The notes under the pieces were generated by a model that was not told the DNA's origin, ran no database searches, and saw only the letters and a list, made by a program, of their open reading frames with translations. From Ailanthus altissimus (Eukaryota > Streptophyta > Magnoliopsida > Sapindales > Simaroubaceae): 64,000 bases of DNA. Numbering within the stretch: position 1 is the stretch's first letter; each line of letters starts with the position of its first letter. Of the stretch, positions 11,798-24,154 are shown piece by piece. Position numbers and translations under genes: made by a program. The DNA is taken from contig OX327712.1 in assembly GCA_946807835.1 (NCBI GenBank), positions 19,052,001 through 19,116,000 of the forward strand. The letters are read 5' to 3'.

Positions 11798-12320
11798 GTT
11801 AGGTGGTAAGACCAACTATGAAATATAAATATAATAACTAAACAAAGGACTGTAAAGTACGAAAAAAAAATACAATAGATAAATAATAAAAAGAAAATAC
11901 AATAAGTAAATAAATAAAAGGTTAAGCGGTAGAACCGGCCATTAAAATAAAAAGAAAATACAACATGTTAACTAAAGAAAATAAAGTGCAATAAAAAAAA
12001 GTGCAATAAATAAATAAAGTACAATAAAAAATAAAAAAACTAAGTTAGGCGGTAGAACCAGCCATAAAATAAAAAGAAAATACAACAAATTAACTAAAAA
12101 AATAAAATACAATAAATAAATAAAAGAAAGTGAACGAAGTTAAGCGGTAAAACCAGCCATTAAAAGAAAGTACAATAAATAAATAAAAGAAAATAAAGTG
12201 CGATAAATAGATAAAAGAAAATAAACTAATTAGGCGATAAAATCAGCAATTAAGATAATATAAAATATAACAAATTAACTAAAGAAAAAAAAATAAATTA
12301 GGTGGTAGAACCAACCATGA
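11798..12320 (-). repeat. Six spaced direct repeats in the Gypsy-1 5' leader
   Basis: A block of about 20-25 bases, GTTAGGCGGTAGAACCAGCC on the plus strand, occurs at about 11,798, 11,921, 12,044, 12,139, 12,229 and 12,298. Spacings are 123, 123, 95, 90 and 69. The copies are separated by A-rich filler (AATAAATAAA, AGAAAATACAA). They lie between the primer site and gag. Confidence 0.8.
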
Positions 12321-12434
12321 ATAATAAATAAATTACAACAAAGGAAATAAAACTAAGATTTTACAAAGAAAAGAAAATATACAAAGTTACTACTTTAGTA
12401 TTTATAATCGCAACCGACTTTTGCTTAGTGTGCT

Positions 12435-12452
12435 TCCCCGGCAACGGCGCCA
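12435..12452 (-). promoter_or_regulatory. Gypsy-1 primer-binding site, tRNA-Asp type
   Basis: The plus strand reads tccccggcaacggcgcca, which matches the 3' end of plant tRNA-Asp(GUC) including CCA. The minus strand is therefore complementary to that primer. It sits six bases inside the 5' LTR, as expected. Confidence 0.88.
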
Positions 12453-12458
12453 AATTTT

Positions 12459-14019
12459 GTTTACGCTCAAAATATAACGCGGCTATCACAGTATAGATTG
12501 AGGTGTCGATCCCACGAGGAAGCTCTTGGCAAAATAGGTTGATGAAGTAAAATATTAAAGCAGTAGCAAATGATAAAATTAATTGATTTAAGTGGATGAG
12601 ATAGGATTGTCTATAATTTGAAGAAAATGTCTTATGATAATTCAAACAAGGCTTCGAGAATCACAATTATGCTTTATAAACCTACTCTACACTTTGATTC
12701 AATGCTTATAACTCAATTGAAAGTTTCACATCCCAAACAATCAATCGGAAGATAGAAAAATATAGCACATTTGATAACACATGTATTTGACGTAATTAAA
12801 CTCTTTGCAAGCATTAACATACATCATGTTCATTTATACAAGTTAGCTAAGATTGACAATATATCACTTTGACAATATTGCAGTAAAAGATCAACTTGAA
12901 TATTAAACATTTATTGCCCTTATATGTTATCCAACATCGACAATATATCAATTTGACAATACTGCAGTAAAAGATTAATATATAAAACAATGTGACCAGT
13001 AACAATTATAGTTCACCAAGAATCACATAAGAAAAGCATGACTGAACTTATATGAGATATGAGAATTATAATCTCTGGATTTTAGAAAATATTATAGATA
13101 AGAGTTTAATCAAAACCAAACTTACAACATTTGTAGCTCTTGACACCGAATCAAAGCATGGAAGTAAATTTATTACACATAAAAGTTCATCTCTTAGCCT
13201 TGCCAAGAACTCTAGCCTAAATTACAATACATGTTAATGAGAAGAAAATAAGAGAGAATTATCTATTATTAAAAACGTCCTAAGTGTCTCCTTATATAGG
13301 CAATGAATGGACATAAGTCATGGATGACATCAGTCTTCAATAATTTTAGGCCAATAACTTATTTATCCACTTGCAGCATATTTTTGATAATGTAAATGAC
13401 TGATTTAGCTTCTACAGCCGACATGTAAGTTGTAGAATTTTGACTCTTCTTTCCATAGGCACCAATTTCATGCAAATTGGATGAGTATCCAATGAGATAT
13501 GAGCAAAATTCCAAAGATACATCAGAATTCGACCAACAACCATTTTACCCACTTGCAATGCCATTTGGTCCATGATAACGGCTGATTTGGACTTTACCAT
13601 CAACATATGAGTTGTTGATAGTTAAGTCATCAATTCACAGCTTCAAGAATTATATCAATTGAGTACGTATTTTGTGTGATACAGTCCAAATACGTGAGTT
13701 GAGTCAAGCTGGGCAGGAGTTATAGTCCGATTTTGTTGTATCTCAATTTTTGGCCCATAACATGTTGGATTTGGCTTTTCTACTATTCTTCAAATTTATG
13801 TAAGTTTGAGTCATGTTGCACCAGGTTCAAGAATTTCTTCATTTTTATTTCTACATTGAGAGTTATGTCCATTTTACCTAAACCTGTCCAAATAACATTC
13901 ATTAATCACAATTTAAGGAGAACACTTTATTTCAAGCTAAAAATACAGAAAATACTAAAATTAGTGACATTAAATGGTGATTGAATCTCTTAACAACATG
14001 CATTTTCATCTGTTCATCA
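12459..14019 (-). repeat. Gypsy-1 5' LTR
   Basis: 1,561 bp copy of 1,623-3,184, adjacent to the primer-binding site. Most differences between the two copies are single-base substitutions, mainly transitions. Confidence 0.95.
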
Positions 14020-14315
14020 ATGTGTTTACAAGCCAATAGAGAGCATTTATATCGGCTTTAGGAAGTCTTTGATTTACCCTAAATGTGTGGGAGTCGTATT
14101 AGGAATCCTGAAGCAAGTGGGAGATGAAACAAGTTGAAACAAAATAGAAAGGCTGTCATCGTGTTGGGCACCACCTGGCTTCACAGCGCCTATACCGAGG
14201 CACCGCCTCTTCTTTTTTCGCCTCCTTTCATGTCTATTTTTTATCCTTGCATATCCTATGTACTTAGGTTACTCTCTAAATTATATTCCGATAATTTTTA
14301 ATTAATATTCTTACA
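14020..14315 (-). repeat. Copia-1 5' LTR, second part
   Basis: Begins with the right-hand target duplication atgtg of Gypsy-1 (14,020-14,024), then gtttacaagccaatagagag. It aligns with the solo LTR (15,495 onward) exactly where the first part stopped. It ends near 14,315 (aatattcttaca). ctgca at 14,316-14,320 would be the target duplication; its partner is outside the window. Confidence 0.75.
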
Positions 14316-14327
14316 CTGCACTTATGC

Positions 14328-15110
14328 TTGCTGGATTTAGTGTTGGATGGATGTTGCTTACCAAAATTCTTTTCTTCTTTTCCAATCTATTGCTTTTTTA
14401 TTCGAGATATTTTATCCAGTTTACAACCCCAAATGTTTAATCTTTGGGTGGCTGTGGCTATAATTATTTTGGTTGAGATTTGGCAGTTCAAAATTCTATT
14501 ACATTTGAGAAGGTTGAAGCTCAGTTCCATTTCGATTATCTCTAATTTTGATGGTGCTTCAAAAGGTAATTTTGGCATGGCAGTTTCTATAACTCTATTT
14601 TACGAGTCTTATGGCTCTTTTCTTGGTGGTTTTGCTTGTCCTTTAAGTGTGTAAAGCTTCTTTTTGGCAAAAATAATGACAATCATTTTGGTTGCTAAGC
14701 AAGCCTACGATTAAAGTCAATAATTATTTGTCAATTGAGTGTGATTCGATATTGATGATTTTACATCTTATAAATAATCTCCTTTCTCCTCCTTGGAGCT
14801 TCTTCATCATTGGAATAATTATTATTCCATTATAGACTTGATGATGGTTCGCTTAACTCATATATATATATATATATATATATGGTGAAGGTAATGGTGC
14901 TACTGATGCTTTGGCTAACTTGAGGTATTATTGTTCCTTCTCACATGGTGAGAGGATGCTCCTTCAGCTATTAGTTCTTTTATTTATCAAGAAGCTAATG
15001 GATTCTCTTATTATCCTTTTTACTAGGTTTCCTAGTTTTCCTGTTTTATGGTATGCCACATTTTTTAATGGCCTCTCCTTTGGGGCTATAGATCTATTAA
15101 GGTAAGGTTT
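14328..15110 (+). pseudogene. LINE remnant: C-terminal RNase H-like domain
   Basis: The frame at 14,328-14,654 contains SNFDGASKGNFGMAVSITLF...GSFLGGFA, the start of the RNase H-like domain of plant LINEs. Near 14,884-14,925 a second piece, GEGNGATDALANL, matches its end. Stops and a TA repeat lie between. No intact protein remains. Confidence 0.75.
14861..14883. repeat. (TA)n microsatellite
   Basis: Uninterrupted TA dinucleotide tract of about 23 bases inside the LINE remnant. Confidence 0.95.
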
Positions 15111-15194
15111 ATTATCTCCCGTTAGTTTATTTCATTTTTTTCCACTTAAAATAAAATTTCATTAGCTCATATTTATTTAAAAATTATTTATTGT

Positions 15195-15867
15195 TGAAGC
15201 AGAAGCAATCAAAAAAATATATTCAAGTAATATTATATAGAAACAAGTAATTAAGAATCTAGAGAGAAAGGTAGAAGAAACAACACACAGAATTTACGTA
15301 GTTCGACAATTTGCCTATGTCCACGGCGGATCAAGATCACATTCTCTTATTATTGAATCTTAAGGCATTCACAAAATATGCATTTTACAAGAAAGATTCA
15401 CAAAGAACTCACTTTCTCTTGTAAACATGAGATTTCTCTTACTAAGAATCACAAAGTAAGCTATGATCACAAAGATATCACTCATATATACTTACAAGCC
15501 AATAGAGAGCCTTTATATAGACTTTAGGATGACCTAAGTTAACCCTAAACATGCAAAAGTTATTTTAGAGAGTCCTAAAACAAGTGAGAGTTAGAACCAA
15601 TTCAAGAAACTATTTTAATGGTGTTGAGCGCCGCGATGCCCAACCCCTGGCGCTACGATGCTGGAACATCTCGCCTAGGCACTGTGGCGTTGGGCACTTG
15701 GCACCACAACTCTCAAGTACTGTCTGGGGCGCCGTGGTGCCCATGACTGGGCACCGCCACTTGCGTCTATTGCCTCATTTCGTGTCAATCTTTGATTCTC
15801 GCATACCCAACACAGTTGGCTTACTCTCCCTATTATATCCTAATGATTTTTAATCAACTTTGTCACA
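15195..15867 (-). mobile_element. Solo copia LTR (same family as Copia-1)
   Basis: 673 bp LTR beginning TGAAGCAG and ending TGTCACA, with a perfect 5 bp target duplication ATTGT at 15,190-15,194 and 15,868-15,872. No internal region is present, so it is a product of recombination between two LTRs. It contains the acgtagttcg...ttgcctatgtccacgg block and a relatively GC-rich middle (15,625-15,770). The 89-residue frame over that middle part is a chance frame. Confidence 0.88.
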
Positions 15868-15908
15868 ATTGTAAACAATGTTGATTTAGAAAGTAACATT
15901 TTTTTGTT

Positions 15909-16375
15909 ACAATTAAAACCTTTAAGATTTTTTCAAATAGAAAACTAATAGTTTAGTTTGAATCTTTTTAAGGAGAGAATTATATTTTTTAAAAGATGAA
16001 AATAAAAGAATAAAATGGATGTAAAAAAATTTAAAGATGAAATGGATAATTTAAGAAAATAATTAGGAATAAAGTATCAATTCACGTTGATAGAAACGCT
16101 TCACACACAAGTATGATATTGCAACAATCAAAAAAAGTAAAAGAGAATAAAAAAAGTAGGAAAAAAGAAAACACATAATAATTTACAATGAAAACCTTTG
16201 AGCTTTTTCGAATAAAAAAATTAATAGTTTAGCCTCTAAACGAATCTTTTCATAGAGATAATTAGATATTTTTTAAGATGAAAATGAAAGGAAAAAAAAA
16301 GATGTAATTGGATAATTTAGAAAACTTAAGAATCTAACGGATAATTTAAGAAATTTAGGAATAAAACTATCAATT
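15909..16375. repeat. Diverged direct repeat
   Basis: 15,909-16,086 and 16,184-16,375 share order and wording (acaatnaaaacctttnag, then taatagtttag, then gaatctttt, then gataatttaagaaa). This looks like an old duplication about 275 bases apart. No coding content. Confidence 0.6.
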
Positions 16376-16696
16376 CCCTTTTTGAATAACATGAAACATC
16401 ATAAGAGTAAGTGAAAAATATTTAAAACAATAAGAGAGTAAATGGTATATGCCCTATGAATTTAGAAAGAAAACTTGCCACTATATATTATATACCATCG
16501 ACCAGTTTTTATGACCTAATTGATTTCGAGCATTTTGTTTACATCATGGTCGGTCTAAATATATTATTTTGGCTGAAGATTGTAATTGTTCAAGGATATT
16601 GCAAGTAACTTACACGAAATGAATTACAATAAATGCGCTTTATCCAACTATTATTCTCTCAATGTGATTTTTGTGGGAAAATATCATTTGGGTTCC

Positions 16697-17596
16697 TAGT
16701 TTAATTGATATATATTAATTTAGTCTTTACTTTTTAATATATATCATGTTAATTCCTGCTATTATAATGTGTCGGTATAGTAGTTAATTTTTTAGGACAA
16801 AAAGATACTTTAAAACATGTATGTGATTTAATTTAGAATTTAAAATAAGGATATGTCAATTTAAGAATAAGAGAATAAAATAAAATAAAATATTTAATAT
16901 ATATAAATATAAAAGATTAATGAACAAGCATACATAATTCTTATCATCTCTCTTTTTCTTCTTCTTCTTCTCTTTTTCTTCTTTTTCTCCTCATTTTTTA
17001 AAAATAATTAAATATTTCCATAAATAATAAATTTTAGTTTTTAATATTGTTTGTTAATGTAAATTAATTCAATACTCATCAAAATTCGAAACTCTAAGCC
17101 AAAATAGGATTGATGATGAATTTGTTGACTGATGTAAGCCAAGCAAGTAGAGTTATGGAAGAAGAACAATTAATGCAGAGACGGATGTGCATGAATATTA
17201 AACATCTTGAAGTAAGATAAATAATAATTATTAAAAAACAAAAATTCCTTGGTGGAGTTGAAGGGCAATTTGTTGTTAGTATCAAGATTTATTGGTGGAG
17301 TTATGTAATGAAGAGAAGAGAAAGAAAAGAAGAAAAAGAGAGATGAGAAAGATGACTAGTTTTGGATTTTTTTTTTTTTTTTGGTGGGGTGAGGGGAAGG
17401 AGAAGAAAAAAAAGGGAAATAAGAATTAAAAATTGTAGTAAAGGGAAATAAAAATGATTTTTTTGGCTTAGAGATTCATTTAACACAGTAAAAGTATTAC
17501 AGTGAAAATAGCAAAACAATAATTATTATCAGAATATTTATAACAATAAAGACTAATGTGGTATATATTAAAATTAGGGATTAAATTAATATATAC
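16697..17596. mobile_element. Non-autonomous TIR DNA transposon candidate
   Basis: 16,697-16,760 (atatattaatttagtctttac, then taatatatatcatgttaa) is an inverted match to 17,537-17,596 read on the minus strand, giving TIRs of roughly 55 bases around about 780 bases. No transposase is present. Interior: a CTT-rich tract near 16,955-16,990 and AT-rich sequence. A Mutator-type or MITE-like origin is inferred; no clean target duplication was found. Confidence 0.55.
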
Positions 17597-18130
17597 TTTT
17601 TTTTAAAGAAAAATGTTCATTTATTCAAAATGGGAATCGAGATGAATACAATAACTCAATAGTAGAGCATGGATATAAGGACCACATCTCATCAACTTTA
17701 TTACAAATTGCATATTTAGATAAATAATGAGCCATCTTATTCCCACTTCTTCTAACAATAGAATAAGAAACATTCCCCATGCAAACTAATACGCTTGAAA
17801 TTGCTTAGAGAATACCGTCCATTAATCCCAAAAAAGCTTTTTTTCTAGAGAAGGTGAAGAATTTTCACATAATCCACCTCAATAGTATTTATTGAGATAT
17901 TCTTATTTTGTATTGAAAACAAGGCATGGTAGACTACAAAGCATTTAGAAGAAAAAAGGGAAGAGTTAAGGTTTTCAACATTAACAACCAAACTATTCCA
18001 TTATTGTTATGGATAACCATTCCCACTCTAATTCGATGTCATTCCTTGTTGACAACAGCATTAATATTGGCTTTCAAAAATCCTAGCAGTGGTGGTTCCC
18101 ATGTTTAAACTGAAACATAGGAGAAAACAT
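17597..18130 (-). pseudogene. LINE remnant: RNase H domain with terminal A-tract
   Basis: Read from about 18,130 down, the minus strand gives WEPPLLGFLKANINA, a GMVIHNNNGIV-like block, then VRRSGNKMAHYLSKYA and KVDEMWSLYP. This is the order of a plant LINE C-terminal RNase H-like domain. A T-run at 17,597-17,606 would be the poly(A) end on the minus strand. Several stops and shifts are present. The plus-strand frame at 17,926-18,108 is its shadow. Confidence 0.78.
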
Positions 18131-18254
18131 GTTGATGAGGAGCACATGAGTCTAAAGCTTCAACTGTAACCTTATTTTTCAGGTTTTTTTTTTTCAGTTA
18201 AACCAACACCAAAATAGCATTTTTTTCCATTTCCTGAACATACTTTGTCCCATC

Positions 18255-18817
18255 AGTTCACAAACAGGAAAAATTGAGCATTTTAGAGAAATTCACTCAA
18301 TTGTATTAATGTAAAATTTTATAGGATACATTTACAAGGGCTACAGTGTGCTTTATGTACACATAGCTATATACTTAATCAACGAGTCTAGTCCTAGTTA
18401 ACCATATCTCGATTACATACTCCCTTAGTAACAAACAAATTCTATTTCCTAATATTTTGGCTTTACAGTGCACTATAAACCATTACAACCCTTTGATTAA
18501 TCTTTAACAATATCTTATTTCCTAATATTTTCCCATCTGTCTAAGTTATTGTGTAGGCCCTTCATTTCTCATGATGTCATTTCTGCTAAGCATAATGCAC
18601 GATTACAAATATTTTCCTTCATCATCAATGGCACACCACCAGCCTCTTTATCATTTTCATTTGCCATACTATAATTCCTATGTTGCATACTACACCATTG
18701 TAAATATTTATCTTCATTTGGAATTGTGCATTATGCCTGAATCACACAGATTTATTTGTATTGATTGTCTCTGTATATATAACTGTATCAGTAATCTCTT
18801 TATCACTTTCTTTAACA
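18255..18817 (-). repeat. Copia-2 3' LTR
   Basis: 563 bp, matching 22,994-23,552. The frame at 18,571-18,885 crosses the LTR end and is not a gene. Confidence 0.85.
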
Positions 18818-18829
18818 TCCCTCTTCAAG

Positions 18830-21800
18830 ATGAGCTTGGAACAAAACTGATTGTTAATTCTCATTGCAAACTTTTCATCTATTAAAGTGGAAATTTATTT
18901 CTATATGTTTGGTCCTTAAGTGATAGACTAGATTAGAGGCTAATAATGTTGCACTAGTGTTATGAGTCCATATGACTGGTGCCCTTGCTATACTTAAGCC
19001 AAGTTCTTGCAATAAAGATGTTATCCAGCTAATTTTACCATTTGTATGAGCAAGAGCCCTATACTCAGTCTCAGCACTAGACCTTGCAATGACTTACTAC
19101 TTTTTAGAGCTCCGTGACACTAAGCATTCGTCCAAGAAAACCAGATAACCTCTAACAAATCTTCTATCATTTATATAAAAACCCCACTTAGCATCTGAGA
19201 AAGCAATTAGCTCTAGGCTTAATAGTTTCTTGAGTTCCAAGCCATAGTGAGTAGTTTTCTTTAAATATCTCAAAACCTTCCTGTAAGCAATCCAATTAGT
19301 ATTAAGGGGATTACTCATAAATTGGCTAAGCTAGTTGACAGTGAATAAAATTTCATGCCTTGTGAGAGTTACATATTATAGGCTTCCAATTATGCTTATG
19401 TACAGAGTTCTATTTGAGAATGGCTAGCATTCTATCTTTGAAAGTTTGGCTCAAGTGCTAATGGGTATGAAGCTTCCCTTGTAATTTTGTATGTTGGTCT
19501 TTTAAAAAAGGTTAATGATGTATTTTTTTTGTAACAACTGAATTGAATCAACTGATCTTCTCAATTCAATACCAAGGAAACAATAAAGCTCTCCAAGATC
19601 TTTTAAGGAAAAGTTTGAGCTCAAGTTATCTATGAGCTTTTGAATTGCTTCACTATTGTTGCCTGTGATAATTATGTCATCTACATATACCAGTAGCAAT
19701 GTTAGTTAAGTTCTTTCTCTTCTCATAAATAGTAAGGCATTAGCTTTGGCTTCTTTGAAACCCTAACTGCTCAGTAATCCTCTAACATGTCAAACCAGGC
19801 TCTAGGGGTCTATTTTAATCTATAGATGGCTCTCTACAATTTACAAACATGATCAGGTATTTTATGGTCTTTAAAGCCTTCAGGTTGGCATATATGAACT
19901 TTCTTTGATAGCTCTAATTGAGAATGCATTATTTATATCTAGTTGCTTCAAGTTTCAATTGTTCATTAGAGTCAAGGATAGAACAATCCAGATGGTATAT
20001 GCCTTAACTACAGGGCTGAAAGTCTTATAAACGTTCACCCTTAGAGTTTGATGAAACACTATGGCCACTAATATGGCTTTATATCTTTCAATTGAGCTAT
20101 TTCACCTTTGCTGTACTTTGTACCCCCATTTATACCCACAATCTTATTCTCTAATGAATATGACATTAACTGCCAAGTTTGATTCTTGATTAATGCATTA
20201 AATTCTTCATGCATTACATCTTTCTATTTAGGATTTTAGAGAGCTGTCTCAGCTGAAATAGAAGTCTCAAGGTTTTGGTCTATTAAGCTTGTATATACTT
20301 TAAGCTTAAAAGTGCCAACTTTGGACCTTATGATCATATGGTGTGATGGTTTAGGTGGATTTGTTTCTATTTTTTGGTTGGTTCTTTTTATGGATATGTC
20401 GAGAGGTGAATCAAGGTTTATTGAATAATGTGAAGTTGGTGTGTCAGGGTTAAAATTGTCTTGTTGCTCTATTGTAAGGTATTTATGCCATTAAGATTAG
20501 TGGCTATGTTAGGACATTGATCATATGCAGCTTTATTTATATCTAATCTTTGATTAGAATTAATGACTGTAAACTAATGGTTTAAAGGTATAGACTTATC
20601 AAGAAAGACGTCTTTTTTTAAGATTACATATCTTACAATGTAAATTCTTCTTGAGGTATGAAAACACGAGTATCCTTTGTGCTTAGGACTATACTCAATG
20701 AATACATGCTTAGATATATGAAGAAAAAAAATTTCTTATTATAGGGTCATAGATAAGGATAGCATTCACATTCAAAGGTCTTAAGTAGATTGTAATTAGG
20801 TGTGTGTCTCAAAAGCATCTCAAACGGAGACTTTTTTTTTTTAACCTTGGTGTAAGCAATCTGTTAATGAGGTATGTAGCAGTGTGCATAGCTTCCCACC
20901 AATATTTGATGGGCATGTTAGCTTATGCCAATAGAGTTAAAGCAGTTTTAATGAGGTGTTTATGTTTTTTTTTTTACTTTTTCATTCTAATGATACATAT
21001 AAAGGTATGAGTACCTTTGATTAATTATTTCTTTATTTAGAAATTTTCTAATGCAGTGAACTCCCTCATTTGTCACTTTACAGTATCTTAATGTTTAGGC
21101 CAAGTAATTTCCCAATGCTCCTTTTAAAGGAGATGAAATTTTACAAGGTTTCTGATTTATTGCTCAAGGCATATATCCAAGTAAAGCTAGCGTAGTCACT
21201 ACAAAGGCAATGTAATATCTATATCCTTTGTTGGCTAAAACTGATGGTGGTCTCTATAAACATATGTGTATTATCTCAAGTGGTGAGTTAATTTTAGTTT
21301 TAATTTCATGGAATGCCATTTTATGAAGCTTACCAATATCCTTATTCATTTCAGAGTGACTCTTACATTTTGATAATAACTTCTTTTGAACCATCACATT
21401 AGGATGACCAAGTCTTCTATGTAAGACCTTAATACTTGTGTCTCTAAATGAGCTATATGACTTACTTGTAAAAGAAATATAGTATTGACATTATTTTCTT
21501 CAAATGTACAAGAAGAAAACATTGAGACTGGATTTAAAACAAGACAAGCTAATGACTCTTGATTGAACTTGGACTCTAGTTTTAATGATCTTGTCAAATA
21601 CTTCAATTGATAAATCTCATTCTAGCCACTACCAAAAGCACAACCCTCCCATATTTCTTGTCCTTTACAGCACATAAGGATTGGTTAAATTCTATGTTTA
21701 TATCATTGTCTTTGGTTAATTTATGAATGCTTATAAGATTTATGCTAATCTCTTGAACATGCAATATGTCATTTAGATGTTTAATGTGTGAGTGTAAAAG

Positions 21801-22980
21801 AAGAAAGATGTGTCCAAAGTGTGCAATAGATAGGTTTTAACTATTACCTACTATGAGCTTCTAATTACCTTTGTATTCACTGCTGACATTCAAATTGTTG
21901 AAGTTGTTAGTGACATGGTTGGTAGCCCTACTGTCAAGGTATAAGGTTGGATTATCTTTCTGATCAACTGCTACCATGTAGGCTCTTATTGGCTAGAAAT
22001 TGTTCATTTTAGGGATAAAGTCCTTCTTGAACCTATGCCACAATCTAAGGCTGATTGCTTAAGCTTGAAGAAAATTGGGCATATTATGGTTGAGTTTTAT
22101 CCACTAGTATATTTTGCTTTTCCTTTACATTGGTTTTTCTAAGATGTTGTACATTGGCGCTGTAGTAATTTCCTTAACTGTAACCATCTTTGAAGTTGCT
22201 TGGCTTTCCCTTCACTTGCAAGTTCTTCTCAAAGTTGGCTGGTGTGAAATTTGCATTAAAGTTGACAAGTGCCTCATAAACATCCTCTGTAAAGTTCATT
22301 TCAGATCTATTTTCTTAGCTGAGCAGCATTACATATACATTAACAAAAGAGAGCTTATCAGCTCTTAAGGTGACATTCACAAAAACTGAGTCCTGGCACT
22401 GTCTAGACCTCCATAGAGGTAATCCACCAATTCATCATTCATTATTGATTAACACCCAGCACACCTCAAGGCTTTAGTAAGGCCTTTCATTTTCATGTAG
22501 TATTGTGTAATTGCCATTGATCATTGTTTGGTGATTTAAATCAGGTTTTTAAGGTGAATGATTTTGGCTTTTGAGTGTGAAACAAAAAGGCTTTCAAGAG
22601 TTTACCATAATTGATGAGAACTAGAGTATTTTATTGCTGCTCTAACCATTCCCTCAGTTAGAGGTGATAAAAGCCAACTCATAAGAGTCTGGTCCTGTCT
22701 CAGCCACAACTAATATTCTGGATTATCTATGGTAATAACAATATTTTCATCATCAATTGTCACATTCGTCATTCTTGGACATGACTTAATTCCATCAACG
22801 AAACCAACCAAACCATTTGCCCTTACATTAGGTTGTACCTGTAATTTCTAAGGAAGATAATGTCAACTTGATTGGTGCTAAGAACACAAAAGAAGTTACC
22901 ATTGTGCTGTTGAGTCGAAGAGTGCAACTGTTGAGCGTGGTTTGAGTGTTTGGCAATGTTGTACAGCTAGAGGCCATCTT
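18830..22980 (-). pseudogene. Copia-2 gag-pol remnant
   Basis: Minus-strand pieces in order: reverse transcriptase LLVYVDDIIITGNN with a following LKDLGELYCFLGIEL (19,699-19,502), then an RNase H-side block WIAYRKVLRYLKKTTHYGLEL with FSDAKWGFYINDRR (19,318-19,097). Further upstream (20,000-22,900) is integrase and gag DNA broken by many stops. No frame over about 75 codons survives. Confidence 0.82.
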
Positions 22981-22993
22981 GGCTCTGATATTA

Positions 22994-23552
22994 AGTTGAA
23001 AAACAAGAAAAATTGAGAACTTGAGAGAAATTCACTCGATTTTATTAATGTGAAATTTGTTTAACATACATTTACAAGGGCTATAGTTTGCTTTATATTC
23101 ACATAGCTACATACTCAATCAAGGAGTCTAGGCCTAGTTAACCATATCTCGGTTACATACTCCCCTAGTAACAAATAAATTCTATTTCCTAATATTTTGG
23201 CTTTATAGTGTACTTTAAACAATCACAGCCCTTTGATCAATCTCCAGCAATGTCTTCTTTCTTGAGATTATGCCATCTGTCCAAGTCATGGTACAGGTCC
23301 TTCATTTCCCATGCTGTCATTTCTGCTCTGCATACTGCACCATTGAAAACATTTGTCTTCGTCATCAATGGCACACTAGCAGCCTCTTCATCATTTGCTA
23401 GGCTATCATTCCTGTTCTACATACCGCAACATTGCAAATATTTGTCTCCATTTGCAATGGTGCATTGTGCCTGAATCATGGTATGTCTTTTTGTGCTGAT
23501 TTTCTCTGCACATCTAACTGTATCAACAACCTCTTCATCACTTTCTTTAACA
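22994..23552 (-). repeat. Copia-2 5' LTR
   Basis: 559 bp, adjacent to the primer-site complement. Frames of 60-88 codons inside it (23,208-23,614) are unsupported. Confidence 0.85.
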
Positions 23553-23765
23553 CCATCAACCTGTCAGTTCGCTTGTTTGAATGTGAAAGGTCAGGATGTT
23601 GCCAATTTAGGTAATCGATGCACTTGGATTATGTGATTGCTAAAATATAATATACTGGATAGGTATTTAGATGATTGGTCGTAGTTTAATTGTTTTAAAA
23701 TCTTACGAGTTTTGTTGGCGACAAATAATTCTGATTATAATTTATCATTACTAGATAGGTAGGTA

Positions 23766-23790
23766 GAGAGAGAGAGAGAGAGGGAGAGAG
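23766..23790. repeat. (GA)n microsatellite
   Basis: A GA tract of 25 bases with one GG interruption. Confidence 0.95.
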
Positions 23791-24154
23791 AATTGAAGAT
23801 GATAGAGTTCCTAAATAATTGGATACGTTGAATTCATAATTTATGAAATACTTTTGTCCCCTTTCAACAACAGCAATAATAACAATAATGATGATGATGA
23901 TGCTGAATGTCAACTAATATATGTGTTCGTAACTAAGTTGTTCCCGGTTATTGGAGCCGAATACTGGAGTTGAACCCTATAGACTTCATGTTAGTGGTAT
24001 TCAGCAGCTTTGCTATTTTAATTCAACAAAGTATTCTTTATTTACAAACTGGTCACTGTATTATTTAGACATCTAGTCATATACATGTATAACATTTCAT
24101 ATATATATATATACATTTTATGATCAATCCTATTTTGAAGATATTAATAACAAA

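Larger units (their letters stand above)
1623..14019 (-). mobile_element. Gypsy-1: Athila-like Ty3/gypsy element with two extra ORFs
   Basis: A 12.4 kb LTR retrotransposon on the minus strand. Its 1,562 and 1,561 bp LTRs differ at about 46 sites by eye (about 3%). Each begins TGTTTAC and ends TTCATCA. Flanks are atgta (1,618-1,622) and atgtg (14,020-14,024), a 5 bp target duplication with one mismatch. It has a tRNA-Asp-type primer site, gag, aspartic protease, reverse transcriptase, RNase H and integrase in gypsy order. Two additional sense-strand frames follow pol: a cysteine-finger protein and a LOG-like enzyme. gag and pol carry stops and frameshifts, so this copy is not autonomous. Placement in the Athila branch is inferred from the integrase sequence, primer and long LTRs. 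Confidence 0.93.
18255..23552 (-). mobile_element. Copia-2: complete but decayed copia retrotransposon
   Basis: LTRs at 18,255-18,817 and 22,994-23,552 are direct repeats with obvious divergence. A perfect 5 bp target duplication CCATC lies at 18,250-18,254 and 23,553-23,557. An initiator-Met primer complement (tggctctgatatta) ends at 22,993, and a purine tract (GAAGAGGGA on the sense strand) adjoins the left LTR. The coding region between is heavily mutated. Confidence 0.88.

Noticed and set aside
12435..12452. tRNA-Asp 3' end identity, a possible tRNA gene
   Set aside because: Only the terminal 18 bases match and it sits directly next to an LTR, so it is a primer-binding site, not a tRNA gene.
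15584..15853. 89-codon frame in a locally GC-rich stretch
   Set aside because: Entirely within the solo LTR; no relation to any protein I recognise.
17301..17519. Short hydrophobic minus-strand frame with a lysine run
   Set aside because: Reads an AG-rich tract inside the TIR element; no coding support.
18571..18885. 104-codon frame
   Set aside because: Crosses the end of the Copia-2 LTR; the other LTR copy does not preserve the frame.
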